Of a stretch of 64,000 bases of DNA, positions 41,561 through 50,023 are shown piece after piece. Both the position numbers and the translations under genes were made by a program. Every line of letters starts with the position of its first letter. Position 1 is the first letter of the stretch. A model generated the notes under the pieces. That model saw only the letters and a list, made by a program, of their open reading frames with translations, was not told the origin of the DNA and searched no databases. This DNA comes from Achromobacter xylosoxidans A8 (lineage in GTDB: Bacteria; Pseudomonadota; Gammaproteobacteria; Burkholderiales; Burkholderiaceae_B), in the NCBI RefSeq assembly GCF_000165835.1, contig NC_014640.1:5766001-5830000 (forward strand). Direction: 5' to 3'.

Positions 41561-41898
41561 GGGGCCGCCGCCGCAGGCTGCGCGGCAAACCAGCCGGCAA
41601 TGCGGACGATCTCGGCGTCGCTGTAGCCCCGCGCGATCTGGCCCATGACGCTCCCGTCGGACGCCCCACCCGCAAGCGCCCGCATGCGTGCAGCGATCCA
41701 GTCGGCGGAGCGTCCCTCGAGCGGGGTAATGGCCGATGTCGGCCGCTGCGCGGAGGCATGACAGGTGACGCAGGCGGCCGCCCAGGCCTGCGCCTGCAGG
41801 TCGCTCTCCGCCGCGATGGCCGGACTGATCCACGCAGCGGGCAACAGCGCGCAAGCCAGCGCCGCGCTTGCTGAGGGTCGAAACGGCACGCCAGGCAT
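41557..41898 (-). CDS. soxE: small cytochrome c, subunit of flavocytochrome c (SoxE/FccA type)
   Basis: A 113-aa secreted monoheme cytochrome. Signal peptide at residues 1-30 (SAALACALLPAAWISPAIAA); heme motif CVTCH at 43-47; GSVMGQIARGYSD near 90 provides the Met ligand. One heme only, whereas FccA of purple sulfur bacteria has two. It overlaps the flavoprotein gene by four bases, so the two proteins form a flavocytochrome pair. I start at 41898 (MPGVPFRPS), with GGAGGGG upstream; a start at 41928 is possible. Confidence 0.87.
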   Translation of the reverse strand: MPGVPFRPSASAALACALLPAAWISPAIAAESDLQAQAWAAACVTCHASAQRPTSAITPLEGRSADWIAARMRALAGGASDGSVMGQIARGYSDAEIVRIAGWFAAQPAAAAP

Positions 41899-42071
41899 GG
41901 TGGGTGACCCCTCCGTGTATGTCCGCATGCAGCGGATCTGAATGTAGGCAGGTACGGCAAAGCTGGTTCGCGGTCCGGCCGGGGACGCCAAGTATGTCCT
42001 CGACTGCGATGGACGTGCAAGCGAGCGCCGCATGCGGATACCCATGCGGTAACGCTTATGGATCCCTCAGT

Positions 42072-42109
42072 TTTTTTCATTGGGCACTAATAGGTCCCTT
42101 CCCCATAAT
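42072..42109 (+). promoter_or_regulatory. promoter and candidate LysR site of the Bug-M24 operon
   Basis: TTGGGC (42080-42085) and CATAAT (42104-42109) are spaced by 18 bp. The flanking sequence TTTTTTCATTGGGCACTAAT resembles TTTATTCATTGGCTGTCTAT at 45350, in front of the LysR/GAF divergent pair. The LysR protein at 44364 may therefore bind both. Confidence 0.45.
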
Positions 42110-42175
42110 CCGCCGGATGCCATCGCCGCGCGTCGCCGAGGCGGCTCCATTCAACGATTCCATGGGGAAATACAC

Positions 42176-43159
42176 ATGTTGCGAACCAAGCTGGCCCGCT
42201 GCCTGCGCACAGCCGGGCTTGCCTGCGGCCTGCTGACGGCGGTGGCCGCCACGGCCGCCGACTATCCGGACAAGCCGCTGAAGCTGGTCGTGCCGCAGGC
42301 CGCCGGCGGCGGCACCGACGTCATTGGCCGTCTCTGGGCCGACTACATGTCGCGGCGCCTGAATGTGGCCGTGGTCGTAGAGAACCGTCCCGGCGCCAAC
42401 GGCATCCTGGCTTCCAGCCACGTCGCCAAACAGCCCGCCGACGGCTACACCGTCCTGATCAGCGGCATTTCGTACCTGGCATTCAATCCGCACATGTACA
42501 AGAACCTGCCCTACGACCCGGCCCGGGATTTCGACGGAATCAGTCTGCTGGTCAACACGCCCTTCCTTCTTGTCGCCAGTCCACAGGCCGGAATCCGCTC
42601 GTTTCAGGACCTGGTCGAAAGGGCCAAGGCCAATCCCGAAAGCCTGAACTTCGCCTCCGCCGGCAAGGGCAACTCCACGCATCTGGTGGTCGAAATGCTC
42701 GAGCAGCGCCAGGGGTTCAAGCTGACCCACGTGCCCTACAACGGCGCTGCGGCGGGGCTGACCAGCGTCATGGCGAACCAGACGCAACTCATGGCCGACG
42801 TGCTGAACACGGCCGCCGTGCAAGCCAAGGCAGGCAAGGTCGTGCCGCTGGCGGTGGTGGGCGCAAGCCGCGCGGCCAGCGTGCCGGACGTGCCAACGCT
42901 GGCTGAATTGGGCATCGCCAATTTTCCGCTGCCGGGCTGGTACGCGTTGGTTGCGCCCAAGGGCACGCCGCAGGCCGCCATCGAGCGGCTCAATACCGAA
43001 ACCAGGCGCTTCTTCGAAGACCCCGCGGTGAGGGCGCGACTGCAGGAATTGCAGCTCGAGCCGCTGCCATCCTCGCCGCAAGCAGTCGCCGAAGCCGTTG
43101 CACGCGACAGCGCGGCCTGGGGACCACTGATACGCCAGCTCGGCCTGAACAACGATTGA
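42176..43159 (+). CDS. Bug-family substrate-binding protein
   Basis: A 327-aa binding protein with signal peptide (CLRTAGLACGLLTAVAATAA, then DYPDKPLKLVV). Family motifs: VPQAAGGGTDVIGRLW, VVENRPGANGILASSHV, QPADGYTVLISG, THVPYNGAAAGLTSVMANQTQLM and PDVPTLAELGIANF. I start at 42176; the frame extends upstream without family resemblance. The next gene, 21 bp downstream, encodes an M24-fold hydrolase, so the ligand may be a compound with a hydrolysable amide or guanidino bond. No permease genes are adjacent. Confidence 0.95.
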   Translation: MLRTKLARCLRTAGLACGLLTAVAATAADYPDKPLKLVVPQAAGGGTDVIGRLWADYMSRRLNVAVVVENRPGANGILASSHVAKQPADGYTVLISGISYLAFNPHMYKNLPYDPARDFDGISLLVNTPFLLVASPQAGIRSFQDLVERAKANPESLNFASAGKGNSTHLVVEMLEQRQGFKLTHVPYNGAAAGLTSVMANQTQLMADVLNTAAVQAKAGKVVPLAVVGASRAASVPDVPTLAELGIANFPLPGWYALVAPKGTPQAAIERLNTETRRFFEDPAVRARLQELQLEPLPSSPQAVAEAVARDSAAWGPLIRQLGLNND

Positions 43160-43180
43160 CCGCACCCCGAAAGGAATGAC

Positions 43181-44371
43181 ATGCCCAAGCTCAGCAACGC
43201 CGTCTGGCGCTATCGCCACGAAAAAATGACGGCCTTGATGGATGACCTCGCCGTCGACGCCATCATGTTCACCTCGGCGGACTTCTTCCAGTTCGCCAGC
43301 AACTTCCACACCGACGTCCTGCCTTGGGAGCGGCCCATCTTCGCGGTAGTGCCGCGCAACGGCACGCCCTTTCTCGTGATGAACGAACTGTCGACGCATC
43401 ACATGCGCTTCTCGCAGGAACAAGGCAAGGTCTGGATCACCGACATCACCTACTATGCGGAGCACCCTCGCGTTACGGACCGCCTGCCGCTGATCACCCA
43501 GCTACCGGAAGTCCTGGCCGAACGGCTGCGGCAGGCCGGGCTTGCGCGCTCGCGCATCGCGGTCGAAGGCGGCAGCCCGGTGCTGGCGCAGTTGGGCCGC
43601 CTGCTGCCCGAGCTGACGCTGCGCGGCGCCACCGCGGAATGCCGCTCGCTGCGCTGGCAGAAGCACGACGAGGAAATCGCCGTGATGGCGGCCGCCGCGT
43701 CGATTTCCGACTGGATACAGGACAGGTACCGCGAGAACATCCGGCCCGGCAGGCTGGTGCAGGAACTGGATTGCGCCATGGCCGCGCTCTTCGTGCAAGA
43801 AGCCGCCGAACGCTTCCCCGGCGAACAATTCGAGGTCATCCGCTGTTGGACGCTGAGCGGCCCGGCCTCAGCGTCCCCGCATGGCGATGGCGCCTCTTGC
43901 GGTGCGCGGATCAAGGAAGGCGACGTGCTGGTCAACATCGTCATCCCGCGTTTGAACGGCCTCACCATCGAGAACGAACGCACCTGGTTCTGCGGCACGC
44001 CTTCGGCGGAACAAGCCAGGCTCTGGTCCGCGGCCAAGGCCGCCAACGAAGCGGCCATCGCCGCCGCCCGCACCGGCAACCCCGTCTGCATGATGGACGC
44101 CGCCGCGCAGGCCGAGATCGAAAAAGCCGGCTATGCCGGCTTCATCCGCCATCGCACCGGACATGCCGTCGGCATCATCCACCACGAGTACCCGGAAGAC
44201 ATGGCGTTCTGCCAGCGGCCGCTGCTGGCCAACGAGGTGTATTCCGCCGAGCCAGGCATCTATGCCTACGGCATCGGCGGTTTCCGCCTGGACGATACGG
44301 TGGTGGTGGGCGATACGCCCCGCGTGCTGACCGGCACGCCCAAGACGCTGGAGTACGCCACCGTCAGGTAG
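43181..44371 (+). CDS. M24-fold hydrolase with altered metal site (creatinase-like)
   Basis: A 396-aa pita-bread-fold protein of the M24 family, with an N-terminal creatinase/prolidase domain (residues 1-160) and a catalytic domain (165-390). His234 (SPHGDG), His328 (RTGHAVGIIHHEYP) and Glu357 (YSAEPGIYAYG) are kept. The two Asp metal ligands appear as Asn252 (LVNIVI) and Asn265 (IENERTW), and the last Glu as Asp371 (FRLDDT), so a dimetal centre is unlikely. Creatinase has the same kind of loss. It may cleave a C-N bond in the compound bound by the upstream Bug protein. Its end overlaps the convergent LysR gene by 8 bp. Confidence 0.88.
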   Translation: MPKLSNAVWRYRHEKMTALMDDLAVDAIMFTSADFFQFASNFHTDVLPWERPIFAVVPRNGTPFLVMNELSTHHMRFSQEQGKVWITDITYYAEHPRVTDRLPLITQLPEVLAERLRQAGLARSRIAVEGGSPVLAQLGRLLPELTLRGATAECRSLRWQKHDEEIAVMAAAASISDWIQDRYRENIRPGRLVQELDCAMAALFVQEAAERFPGEQFEVIRCWTLSGPASASPHGDGASCGARIKEGDVLVNIVIPRLNGLTIENERTWFCGTPSAEQARLWSAAKAANEAAIAAARTGNPVCMMDAAAQAEIEKAGYAGFIRHRTGHAVGIIHHEYPEDMAFCQRPLLANEVYSAEPGIYAYGIGGFRLDDTVVVGDTPRVLTGTPKTLEYATVR

Positions 44372-45323
44372 GCTGGCCGGCCCCTTCCTGCGCCAGGCTC
44401 TGCGCTTCCTCGCGCAGGATCTCGCGCAGCCAGGGCAGCACGATGCTGGGCGAATCCGCGGCCCACAGCATGCCGATGGGGCCGAACTCCAGCCGCGTGG
44501 GCGCCCGCGCGATGCTGATCAGATTGAGCCGCTCGTACATGTGCGCCACAGAACTGGCCAGCGTCGCCACGTACTCCCTGTCCTGCAGCAAGGACAGCAA
44601 GGCCACCAGCGAACTGGTTTCCACCGCGGGCTTGGGCGGCGCCAAGCCTGCGTCGACCAGGGCCTGGTCCAGCCTGACCCGTGACATCACGCCGGGCGGC
44701 GGCAGGATCCAGGGATAGCCCTGCGTGTCCGCCCACGTAGGCGCAGCCAGCCCGGCCAGCGGATGGCCGCGCCGGGTCACCAGGCTGAAGCTGTCGGTCA
44801 TCAGCCACTGCCCGCACAATCCGGAACGGCTGGCGCGCAGATCCAGCGGCCCGATGATGAGATCGATCTCGTGGCGCGCCACGCGCTCGATCAGCGGATC
44901 CAGCAAACCCTCGACCAGTTCGATCTGCACGTCGGGCGCGCGCTGGTGCAGCGTGGCGATCGCGCGCGGCAGCAGCACCGGCGCGGCCGACAGGATGGTG
45001 CCGATATGCAGCCGTCCGGCCACGCCCGCCTTGACCGCCTCGATCTCCTCACCGGTGCGCGCGGTGTCGCCCAGGACACGGGTCGCGTAACGCCACAGCG
45101 CCCGTCCCGCCTCGGTCAGGGCCAGCGTCCTGCCGCGCGCAAACAAGGGCGTGCCGACCATGTCTTCCATATCGCTCAGCCAGTGCGACAGCGCGGGCTG
45201 CGTCATGTGCATGGCCTTGGCCGCGGCCGTGACGGTGCCGGCCTTTTCCAGGGCGATCAGCACTTCCAGATGGCGCAGCTTCAAGCGCCGCGTCCAGAGC
45301 AATTCGGTAAGGGGCGCAATCAT
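44364..45323 (-). CDS. LysR-family transcriptional regulator
   Basis: A 319-aa LysR protein. HTH at residues about 12-72 (LWTRRLKLRHLEVLIALEKA; AKAMHMTQPALSHWLSDME) and effector domain from about 100 (GRLHIGTILSAAPVLLPRAI). The N-terminus resembles the GbpR/CbbR-like group with an extra eight residues. It is divergent from the GAF-Bug operon at 45418 and convergent with the Bug-M24 operon, and both promoters share a TTCATTGG-containing sequence, so it probably regulates both. Effector unknown. Confidence 0.94.
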   Translation of the reverse strand: MIAPLTELLWTRRLKLRHLEVLIALEKAGTVTAAAKAMHMTQPALSHWLSDMEDMVGTPLFARGRTLALTEAGRALWRYATRVLGDTARTGEEIEAVKAGVAGRLHIGTILSAAPVLLPRAIATLHQRAPDVQIELVEGLLDPLIERVARHEIDLIIGPLDLRASRSGLCGQWLMTDSFSLVTRRGHPLAGLAAPTWADTQGYPWILPPPGVMSRVRLDQALVDAGLAPPKPAVETSSLVALLSLLQDREYVATLASSVAHMYERLNLISIARAPTRLEFGPIGMLWAADSPSIVLPWLREILREEAQSLAQEGAGQPT

Positions 45324-45349
45324 GCGGAAATGGTAATGGATATCTCAGG

Positions 45350-45373
45350 TTTATTCATTGGCTGTCTATGGGG
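45350..45373. promoter_or_regulatory. candidate LysR operator between LysR and GAF genes
   Basis: TTTATTCATTGGCTGTCTAT lies in the 94-bp divergent gap 45324-45417 and resembles the sequence at 42072 before the Bug-M24 operon. The gap is the only AT-rich stretch nearby and must contain both start sites. Confidence 0.45.
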
Positions 45374-45417
45374 TTCGCGCACAAAATGGGCACCTCTCGA
45401 ATCGACCTCATGCCCAC

Positions 45418-45945
45418 ATGCCAGCAAGCCTCTCTTCCCCTTCGTCCTTGAACACCGTGGCTTGCGGCCTGGCGCAAGGCGGCCAGCCCGAGAGCGGCCT
45501 GAACGCGCTGGGCGCGGCGCTACAGGAGCGCATCGGCTACCGCTTGTTTACCGTGCTGGTGCTGGACTGGAACGCGGGCCTGAGCCGGCGCTGCTTCTCG
45601 ACCCAGCCGACGGCCTATCCCGCGGGCGGCAGCAAGCCGATACGCGAGGACAGCGAGTTCTACGCCGCGGTAGTGCTGCAGGGCGAACCCCGTCTGTGCA
45701 TGGACCGCGACGACTGCGCGCGGGCCTTTCCCGACCACGAACTCATTGCGTCGCTGGGCTGCGAAAGCGCGGTCAACGTGCCGGTGCGCTGGAACGGGCG
45801 GACTCTGGGTTCATTGAACCTGCTGCACCAGGCGGGCTGGTACCGACGCGAGATGTACGCCGAGCTGGCCTGGTATTCGGCGCTGGCCATACCCGTAGTG
45901 CAAGACATTATTCGAACCACCCAAAACAATGAGGGGAAATCATGA
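45418..45945 (+). CDS. single GAF-domain protein coupled to a Bug gene
   Basis: A 175-aa soluble protein made of little more than one GAF domain (residues about 20-165: LNALGAALQERIGYRLFTVLVLDW, IASLGCESAVNVPVRWNGRTLGSLNLLH). No signal peptide, HTH or kinase domain is present. GAF domains bind small molecules. The stop overlaps the Bug start (ATGA), so both are made from one message. It may be a cytosolic sensor or modifier for the compound the Bug protein delivers. I start at 45418; the frame is open a little further upstream. Function is not established. Confidence 0.85.
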   Translation: MPASLSSPSSLNTVACGLAQGGQPESGLNALGAALQERIGYRLFTVLVLDWNAGLSRRCFSTQPTAYPAGGSKPIREDSEFYAAVVLQGEPRLCMDRDDCARAFPDHELIASLGCESAVNVPVRWNGRTLGSLNLLHQAGWYRREMYAELAWYSALAIPVVQDIIRTTQNNEGKS

Positions 45946-46913
45946 AGCGCCTGCGCAGCTACTTCGCCGCCTTGCTGTTGTGCATCGGTCCCGCCGCCGC
46001 TCAGGCGGCCGCGGATGGCTATCCGGCCAAGCCCATCACCATCGTATATCCGTATGCGCCCGGGTCCGCCTCGGATACGCTGACTCGCCTGATCGCCGAC
46101 TCGCTGCAGAAGCAGCTGGGCCAGCCCGTCATCGTCGAAAGCCGCCCTGGCGCGGGCGGATCCATCGCTACCGAGCACGTAGTGCGCGCAGCCCCCGACG
46201 GCTATACGCTGCTGCTGTCGGCCAGCGGCACCATCGCCGTCAATCCGCACATCTACAAGCTGCGCTACCAGCCCGTGAACGACCTGGCCCACATCTCCGT
46301 CGCGGTGGAAGTGCCCTTCGTGTTCGTGGTCAACAAGGACTTCCCGGCGCAGGACTATGCCGCATTCCAGGCGCTGTCGCGCCAGAAGCCCGCCGGACTG
46401 ACTTCCGCCAATGCCGGTCTGGGAACGCAGGCCCACCTGACACAGGCCGCCTTCGCCAAGCAGGCCGGACTTAGCCTGAACATCGTCGCCTACAAGGGAG
46501 CCGCGCCCGCCGTGAACGACCTGATGGGCGGCCACATCGATTCGATGATGGACAACGCCGCCTCGCAGATTCCGTATGTCACCTCGGGCAAGACCACCGC
46601 GCTTTTCGTCACCAGCGATTATCGGTTCGACGCTTATCCGAAAGTCCCCACCGCCAAGGAGCTGGGCATCACTGGCCTGGTACCGGCTGGCTGGTTCGGG
46701 TTGGCCGCGCCCAAAGGCACGCCGGGGGCGGTGATAGACAAGCTCCACGGCGCTCTGGTCCAGGGCCTCAGGACTGCAGACACCGAGCGCAAGCTCAAGG
46801 AATTGGGCTGGGTGATCGTCGCCAACACGCCGCTACAGGCTCGCGAGCGCGTACAGGCCGACTTCACCCGCTTGGGTGAGGTCGCGAAGGAAATCGACCT
46901 GAAAGCCCAGTGA
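45942..46913 (+). CDS. Bug-family substrate-binding protein
   Basis: A 323-aa binding protein with signal peptide (YFAALLLCIGPAAAQAAADG). Family motifs: IVYPYAPGSASDTLTRLI, VESRPGAGGSIATEHVV, APDGYTLLLSASG, VAYKGAAPAVNDLMGGHIDSMMDN and PKVPTAKELGITGLV. The ATG overlaps the GAF stop. It is convergent with trpA, whose end is 57 bp away. No transporter membrane subunits are seen. Ligand unknown. Confidence 0.95.
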   Translation: MKRLRSYFAALLLCIGPAAAQAAADGYPAKPITIVYPYAPGSASDTLTRLIADSLQKQLGQPVIVESRPGAGGSIATEHVVRAAPDGYTLLLSASGTIAVNPHIYKLRYQPVNDLAHISVAVEVPFVFVVNKDFPAQDYAAFQALSRQKPAGLTSANAGLGTQAHLTQAAFAKQAGLSLNIVAYKGAAPAVNDLMGGHIDSMMDNAASQIPYVTSGKTTALFVTSDYRFDAYPKVPTAKELGITGLVPAGWFGLAAPKGTPGAVIDKLHGALVQGLRTADTERKLKELGWVIVANTPLQARERVQADFTRLGEVAKEIDLKAQ

Positions 46914-46970
46914 CTCGGCTCAAGGCAGGGCCGTGCCGTCAGCCGGCATAGCTTTGGCGCAGCCTGCCGT

Positions 46971-47756
46971 TCACTGCCGCAGCGCCGCCGCCAACGTCCG
47001 CACCTCATCCAGCGCGCCCGCCACGCCCTGCTCCGCCAACACCTGCGCAAGCCGTGAACCGACCACCACCAGATCGGCATGCCGAGCCACGAGCCGGGCC
47101 TCGTCCGGCGAGCGCACGCCAAAGCCCGCGGCCACCGGCAGCCTCGTATGCGAGCGCAAGCGCTCCAGATCCTGCGCGATGCGGCGCTCGTCGGGCAGGT
47201 CCGCGCCCGTCGTGCCGGCCAGCATGATGTGATAGACGAAGCCGCTGGCGTCGCGTAGCAATCCCGCCAGCCGCGCGTCCTCGGACGTCGGCGCGGACAT
47301 GCGGATCAGGTGCAGGCCATGCTCGCGCGCTTCCCGCCCGATATCGTCGGCATGCTCGACCGGCAGGTCGATGATGATCAGGCCGTCCACGCCCGCGGTG
47401 GCCGCGTCCCGGATGAAGCTTTCAACGCCATGCCGCAGGATGGGATTCAGATAACCCATCAGCACCATGGGCGTATGCGCGTCCGTATCGCGGAACTCGC
47501 GCACCAGAGCCAGCGTGCGCTTCAAGGTCTGGCCGCCGGCCAGCGCGCGGACGTTCGCCTGCTGCAGCACGGGGCCGTCCGCGACCGGATCGCTGAACGG
47601 CATGCCGAGTTCGATCACGTCCGCGCCCGCCGCGCACAAGCCGCGCAGCAGTTCCAGGCACGCGGCGGGATCGGGGTCGCCCGCCGCGAAGTAGGTAACC
47701 AGGCCGCTGCGTCCGGATTGGCGCAGCGCGGAAAGGGTTTGATCCAGCCGTGTCAT
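46971..47756 (-). CDS. trpA: tryptophan synthase alpha subunit
   Basis: A 261-aa TIM-barrel enzyme that cleaves indole-3-glycerol phosphate to indole. The catalytic residues Glu49 and Asp60 are both in [14 protein letters not shown], at the same numbers as in enteric Trp[15 protein letters not shown] and [12 protein letters not shown] are the phosphate and loop regions. I start at 47756, whose ATG overlaps the trpB stop (ATGA), which fits the fixed alpha:beta ratio of the complex. It is the last gene of trpBA. Confidence 0.97.
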   Translation of the reverse strand: MTRLDQTLSALRQSGRSGLVTYFAAGDPDPAACLELLRGLCAAGADVIELGMPFSDPVADGPVLQQANVRALAGGQTLKRTLALVREFRDTDAHTPMVLMGYLNPILRHGVESFIRDAATAGVDGLIIIDLPVEHADDIGREAREHGLHLIRMSAPTSEDARLAGLLRDASGFVYHIMLAGTTGADLPDERRIAQDLERLRSHTRLPVAAGFGVRSPDEARLVARHADLVVVGSRLAQVLAEQGVAGALDEVRTLAAALRQ

Positions 47757-48961
47757 GCCGCCACCTCGCCAAATTGCGTCACCGTGTCCATGTCCTTGTC
47801 GCCGCGCCCGCTCAAACACACGACCAGGATCTCGTTGCGCGCCATCCGCGGCGCCAGCTTGCGCACGTAGGCCAGCGCATGCGCGCTTTCCAGCGCGGGC
47901 AGGATGCCTTCCTTGCGCGTCAGCCAATGAAAGGCAGACACCGCCTCGGCGTCCGTGACGGACACGTAGTCCACGCGCTTGCGGTCATGCAGCAAGGCGT
48001 GTTCGGGACCCACGCCCGGATAGTCGAGCCCGGCCGATATCGAATGCGCATTGACGATCTGGCCATCGTCGTCCTGCAGGTAATAACTGCGGCAGCCGTG
48101 CAGCACGCCTTCGTGGCCGGCGCTGATGCTGGCCGCATGCGCGCCGCTGGCCAGGCCCAGCCCGCCTGCTTCGACGCCGTACAGGCGCACGTCCGCCAGC
48201 TCCAGGAAGGGATAGAAGAAGCCCATCGCGTTGGAGCCGCCGCCCACGCAAGCCACCATGGCGTCGGGCATGCGCCCGGTCTTGGCCGCGATCTGCTGAC
48301 GCGTCTCTTCCCCGATCACTTTCTGGAACTCGCGCACCAGCCAGGGGTAAGGATGCGGGCCGGCGCCTGTGCCCAGCAGGTAGTACGTGTCGGCGGGATG
48401 CGCGATCCAATCGCGCAAGGCCTCGTTCATCGCATCCTTCAGCGTGGCGGTGCCGGCATGCACGGCGCGCACCTCGGCACCCAGCATGTGCATGCGGCGC
48501 ACGTTGACGGATTGGCGCGCCATGTCCTCGGCGCCCATGTAGACCACGCAATCCAGGCCGAACAAGGCGCAGACCGTGGCAGTGGCCACGCCGTGCTGCC
48601 CCGCGCCGGTCTCGGCGATGATGCGGCGCTTGCCCATGCGGCGCGCCAGCAGGATCTGCCCCAGGCAGTTGTTGATCTTGTGCGCGCCGGTGTGGTTGAG
48701 GTCTTCGCGCTTGAGGTACACCTGCGCGCCGCCCAGCTCCTCGGAAACGCCACGGGCCAGGAACAGCGGGCTCGGCCGGCCCACATAATCGGCCAGCATG
48801 CCGCGGTAGGTCTGCCAGAAGTCCTCGTCCGACAGCGCGGCCTTGAACTGGCGTTCAAGCTCGTCCAGGGCGGGAACCAGCGTTTCGGGCATGTAGCGGC
48901 CGCCGTAAGGGCCGAATTGGCCGCGATTATCGGGAGCGGCCGGATGGATGGCGGATGGCAT
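47753..48961 (-). CDS. trpB: tryptophan synthase beta subunit
   Basis: A 402-aa PLP enzyme that joins indole and serine. The PLP lysine is Lys95 in [26 protein letters not shown] forms the substrate loop and [13 protein letters not shown] the phosphate cup. [13 protein letters not shown] is the conserved start. The first codon (48959-48961) is also the last three bases of a 15-bp inverted repeat, so initiation may be controlled by a hairpin or by a protein bound to the DNA. No Shine-Dalgarno sequence lies at the usual distance. Divergent trpI is 116 bp away. Confidence 0.97.
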   Translation of the reverse strand: MPSAIHPAAPDNRGQFGPYGGRYMPETLVPALDELERQFKAALSDEDFWQTYRGMLADYVGRPSPLFLARGVSEELGGAQVYLKREDLNHTGAHKINNCLGQILLARRMGKRRIIAETGAGQHGVATATVCALFGLDCVVYMGAEDMARQSVNVRRMHMLGAEVRAVHAGTATLKDAMNEALRDWIAHPADTYYLLGTGAGPHPYPWLVREFQKVIGEETRQQIAAKTGRMPDAMVACVGGGSNAMGFFYPFLELADVRLYGVEAGGLGLASGAHAASISAGHEGVLHGCRSYYLQDDDGQIVNAHSISAGLDYPGVGPEHALLHDRKRVDYVSVTDAEAVSAFHWLTRKEGILPALESAHALAYVRKLAPRMARNEILVVCLSGRGDKDMDTVTQFGEVAA

Positions 48962-49004
48962 AAGGAAGAATCCCTTGGCAAGATGATGAGGATTTTTCCT
49001 TATG
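48959..49004 (-). promoter_or_regulatory. 15-bp inverted repeat ending on the trpB start codon
   Basis: CATAAGGAAGAATCC (48959-48973) and GGATTTTTCCTTATG (48990-49004) are complementary at 14 of 15 positions, with a 16-nt spacer. In the trpB message the 3' arm ends with the AUG itself. Arm centres are 31 bp apart, about three helical turns, so paired protein sites are also possible. The gap up to 49077 also holds AT-rich promoter-like sequences for both directions. Confidence 0.7.
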
Positions 49005-49077
49005 CTATCTTCATAAAAAACTTATTTGAATCAATGATTTGTTTACGATACACGTAAGCTGAACTAACAAACTGAAC

Positions 49078-49956
49078 ATGAGACGGCTGCCCTCCCTCAA
49101 TGCCCTGCGCTTCTTCGACAGCGCCGCCCGCCAGGCGAGCTTCACCCTGGCCGCCAAGGAACTCTGCGTCACCCACAGCGCGGTCAGCCAACAGATCCGG
49201 CAGTTGGAAGAATGGCTGGGCTGCGCCTTGTTCGAGCGTCGCGCCGGGCGCGTCCACCTGACTGCCGCGGGCCTGGACCTGCAACGCTCCGCCCATGACG
49301 CCTTCGACCTGCTGGAACGCCGCTGCGATGAACTCAAGCGCCGCACTCAGCCGGCCGAGCTGGCGCTAGGCGCGCCTGCCAGTTTTCTGTCCAACTGGCT
49401 GATCCCGCGGCTTGAGCTTTTCGAAGCCCAGCATCCGGACATCCGCGTACGGCTGCAGACCGCCGCCGACGCGGCTTTGCTGAACACGCAGCGCGTGGAC
49501 GCGCTGATCCTGGCCGGACGCGCCTGGCCGCAAGAATGGGACGTCACGCCCCTCTTCGCCGAAACCACAGGGCCGGTCTGCACCCCGGCCCTGGCCGCGC
49601 GTATCCGCAACGCGGCCGATGTGCTGGAGGCGCCGCTGCTGCACACCTCCTCACGGCCCGACGCCTGGAAGGATTGGGCGGCGCGCCAGGGCATCGCGCT
49701 TGCGCCACGGCAGCCGGGCCGCGAATTCGACCACCTGGGCCACATGCTGGAAGCCGCCGCCGCCGGCCTGGGCGTGGCCATCGCCCCCGCGGTGCTGGTG
49801 GAGTCCGACCTGCATCGGGGCCGCCTCGCCGCCCCGCTGGGTTTCGTTGAAAGCGGCGCGGCCTTCAGCCTGTGTTTGCGCAAGGATGCGGTGCGCGCCG
49901 ATGCCGCGCACGAACGCTTGCGCGACTGGCTGCTGGCCAGCGCCGGCGCGGACTGA
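49078..49956 (+). CDS. trpI: LysR-family activator of trpBA
   Basis: A 292-aa LysR protein with HTH MRRLPSLNALRFFDSAARQASF and LCVTHSAVSQQIRQLEEWLG, of the GcvA/TrpI subgroup. It is divergent from trpBA, the arrangement known for TrpI in pseudomonads, where indole-3-glycerol phosphate is the inducer. That context, more than sequence alone, supports the name. The effector domain begins near residue 92 (AELALGAPASFLSNWL). The ATG has no strong ribosome-binding site. Confidence 0.87.
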   Translation: MRRLPSLNALRFFDSAARQASFTLAAKELCVTHSAVSQQIRQLEEWLGCALFERRAGRVHLTAAGLDLQRSAHDAFDLLERRCDELKRRTQPAELALGAPASFLSNWLIPRLELFEAQHPDIRVRLQTAADAALLNTQRVDALILAGRAWPQEWDVTPLFAETTGPVCTPALAARIRNAADVLEAPLLHTSSRPDAWKDWAARQGIALAPRQPGREFDHLGHMLEAAAAGLGVAIAPAVLVESDLHRGRLAAPLGFVESGAAFSLCLRKDAVRADAAHERLRDWLLASAGAD

Positions 49957-50023
49957 TCCCGCCCGCAAGGCACGCGCTTACGAGTTACCCTTGCGCGTCA
50001 CGCCTCCCGTCCGGAACCTACCC

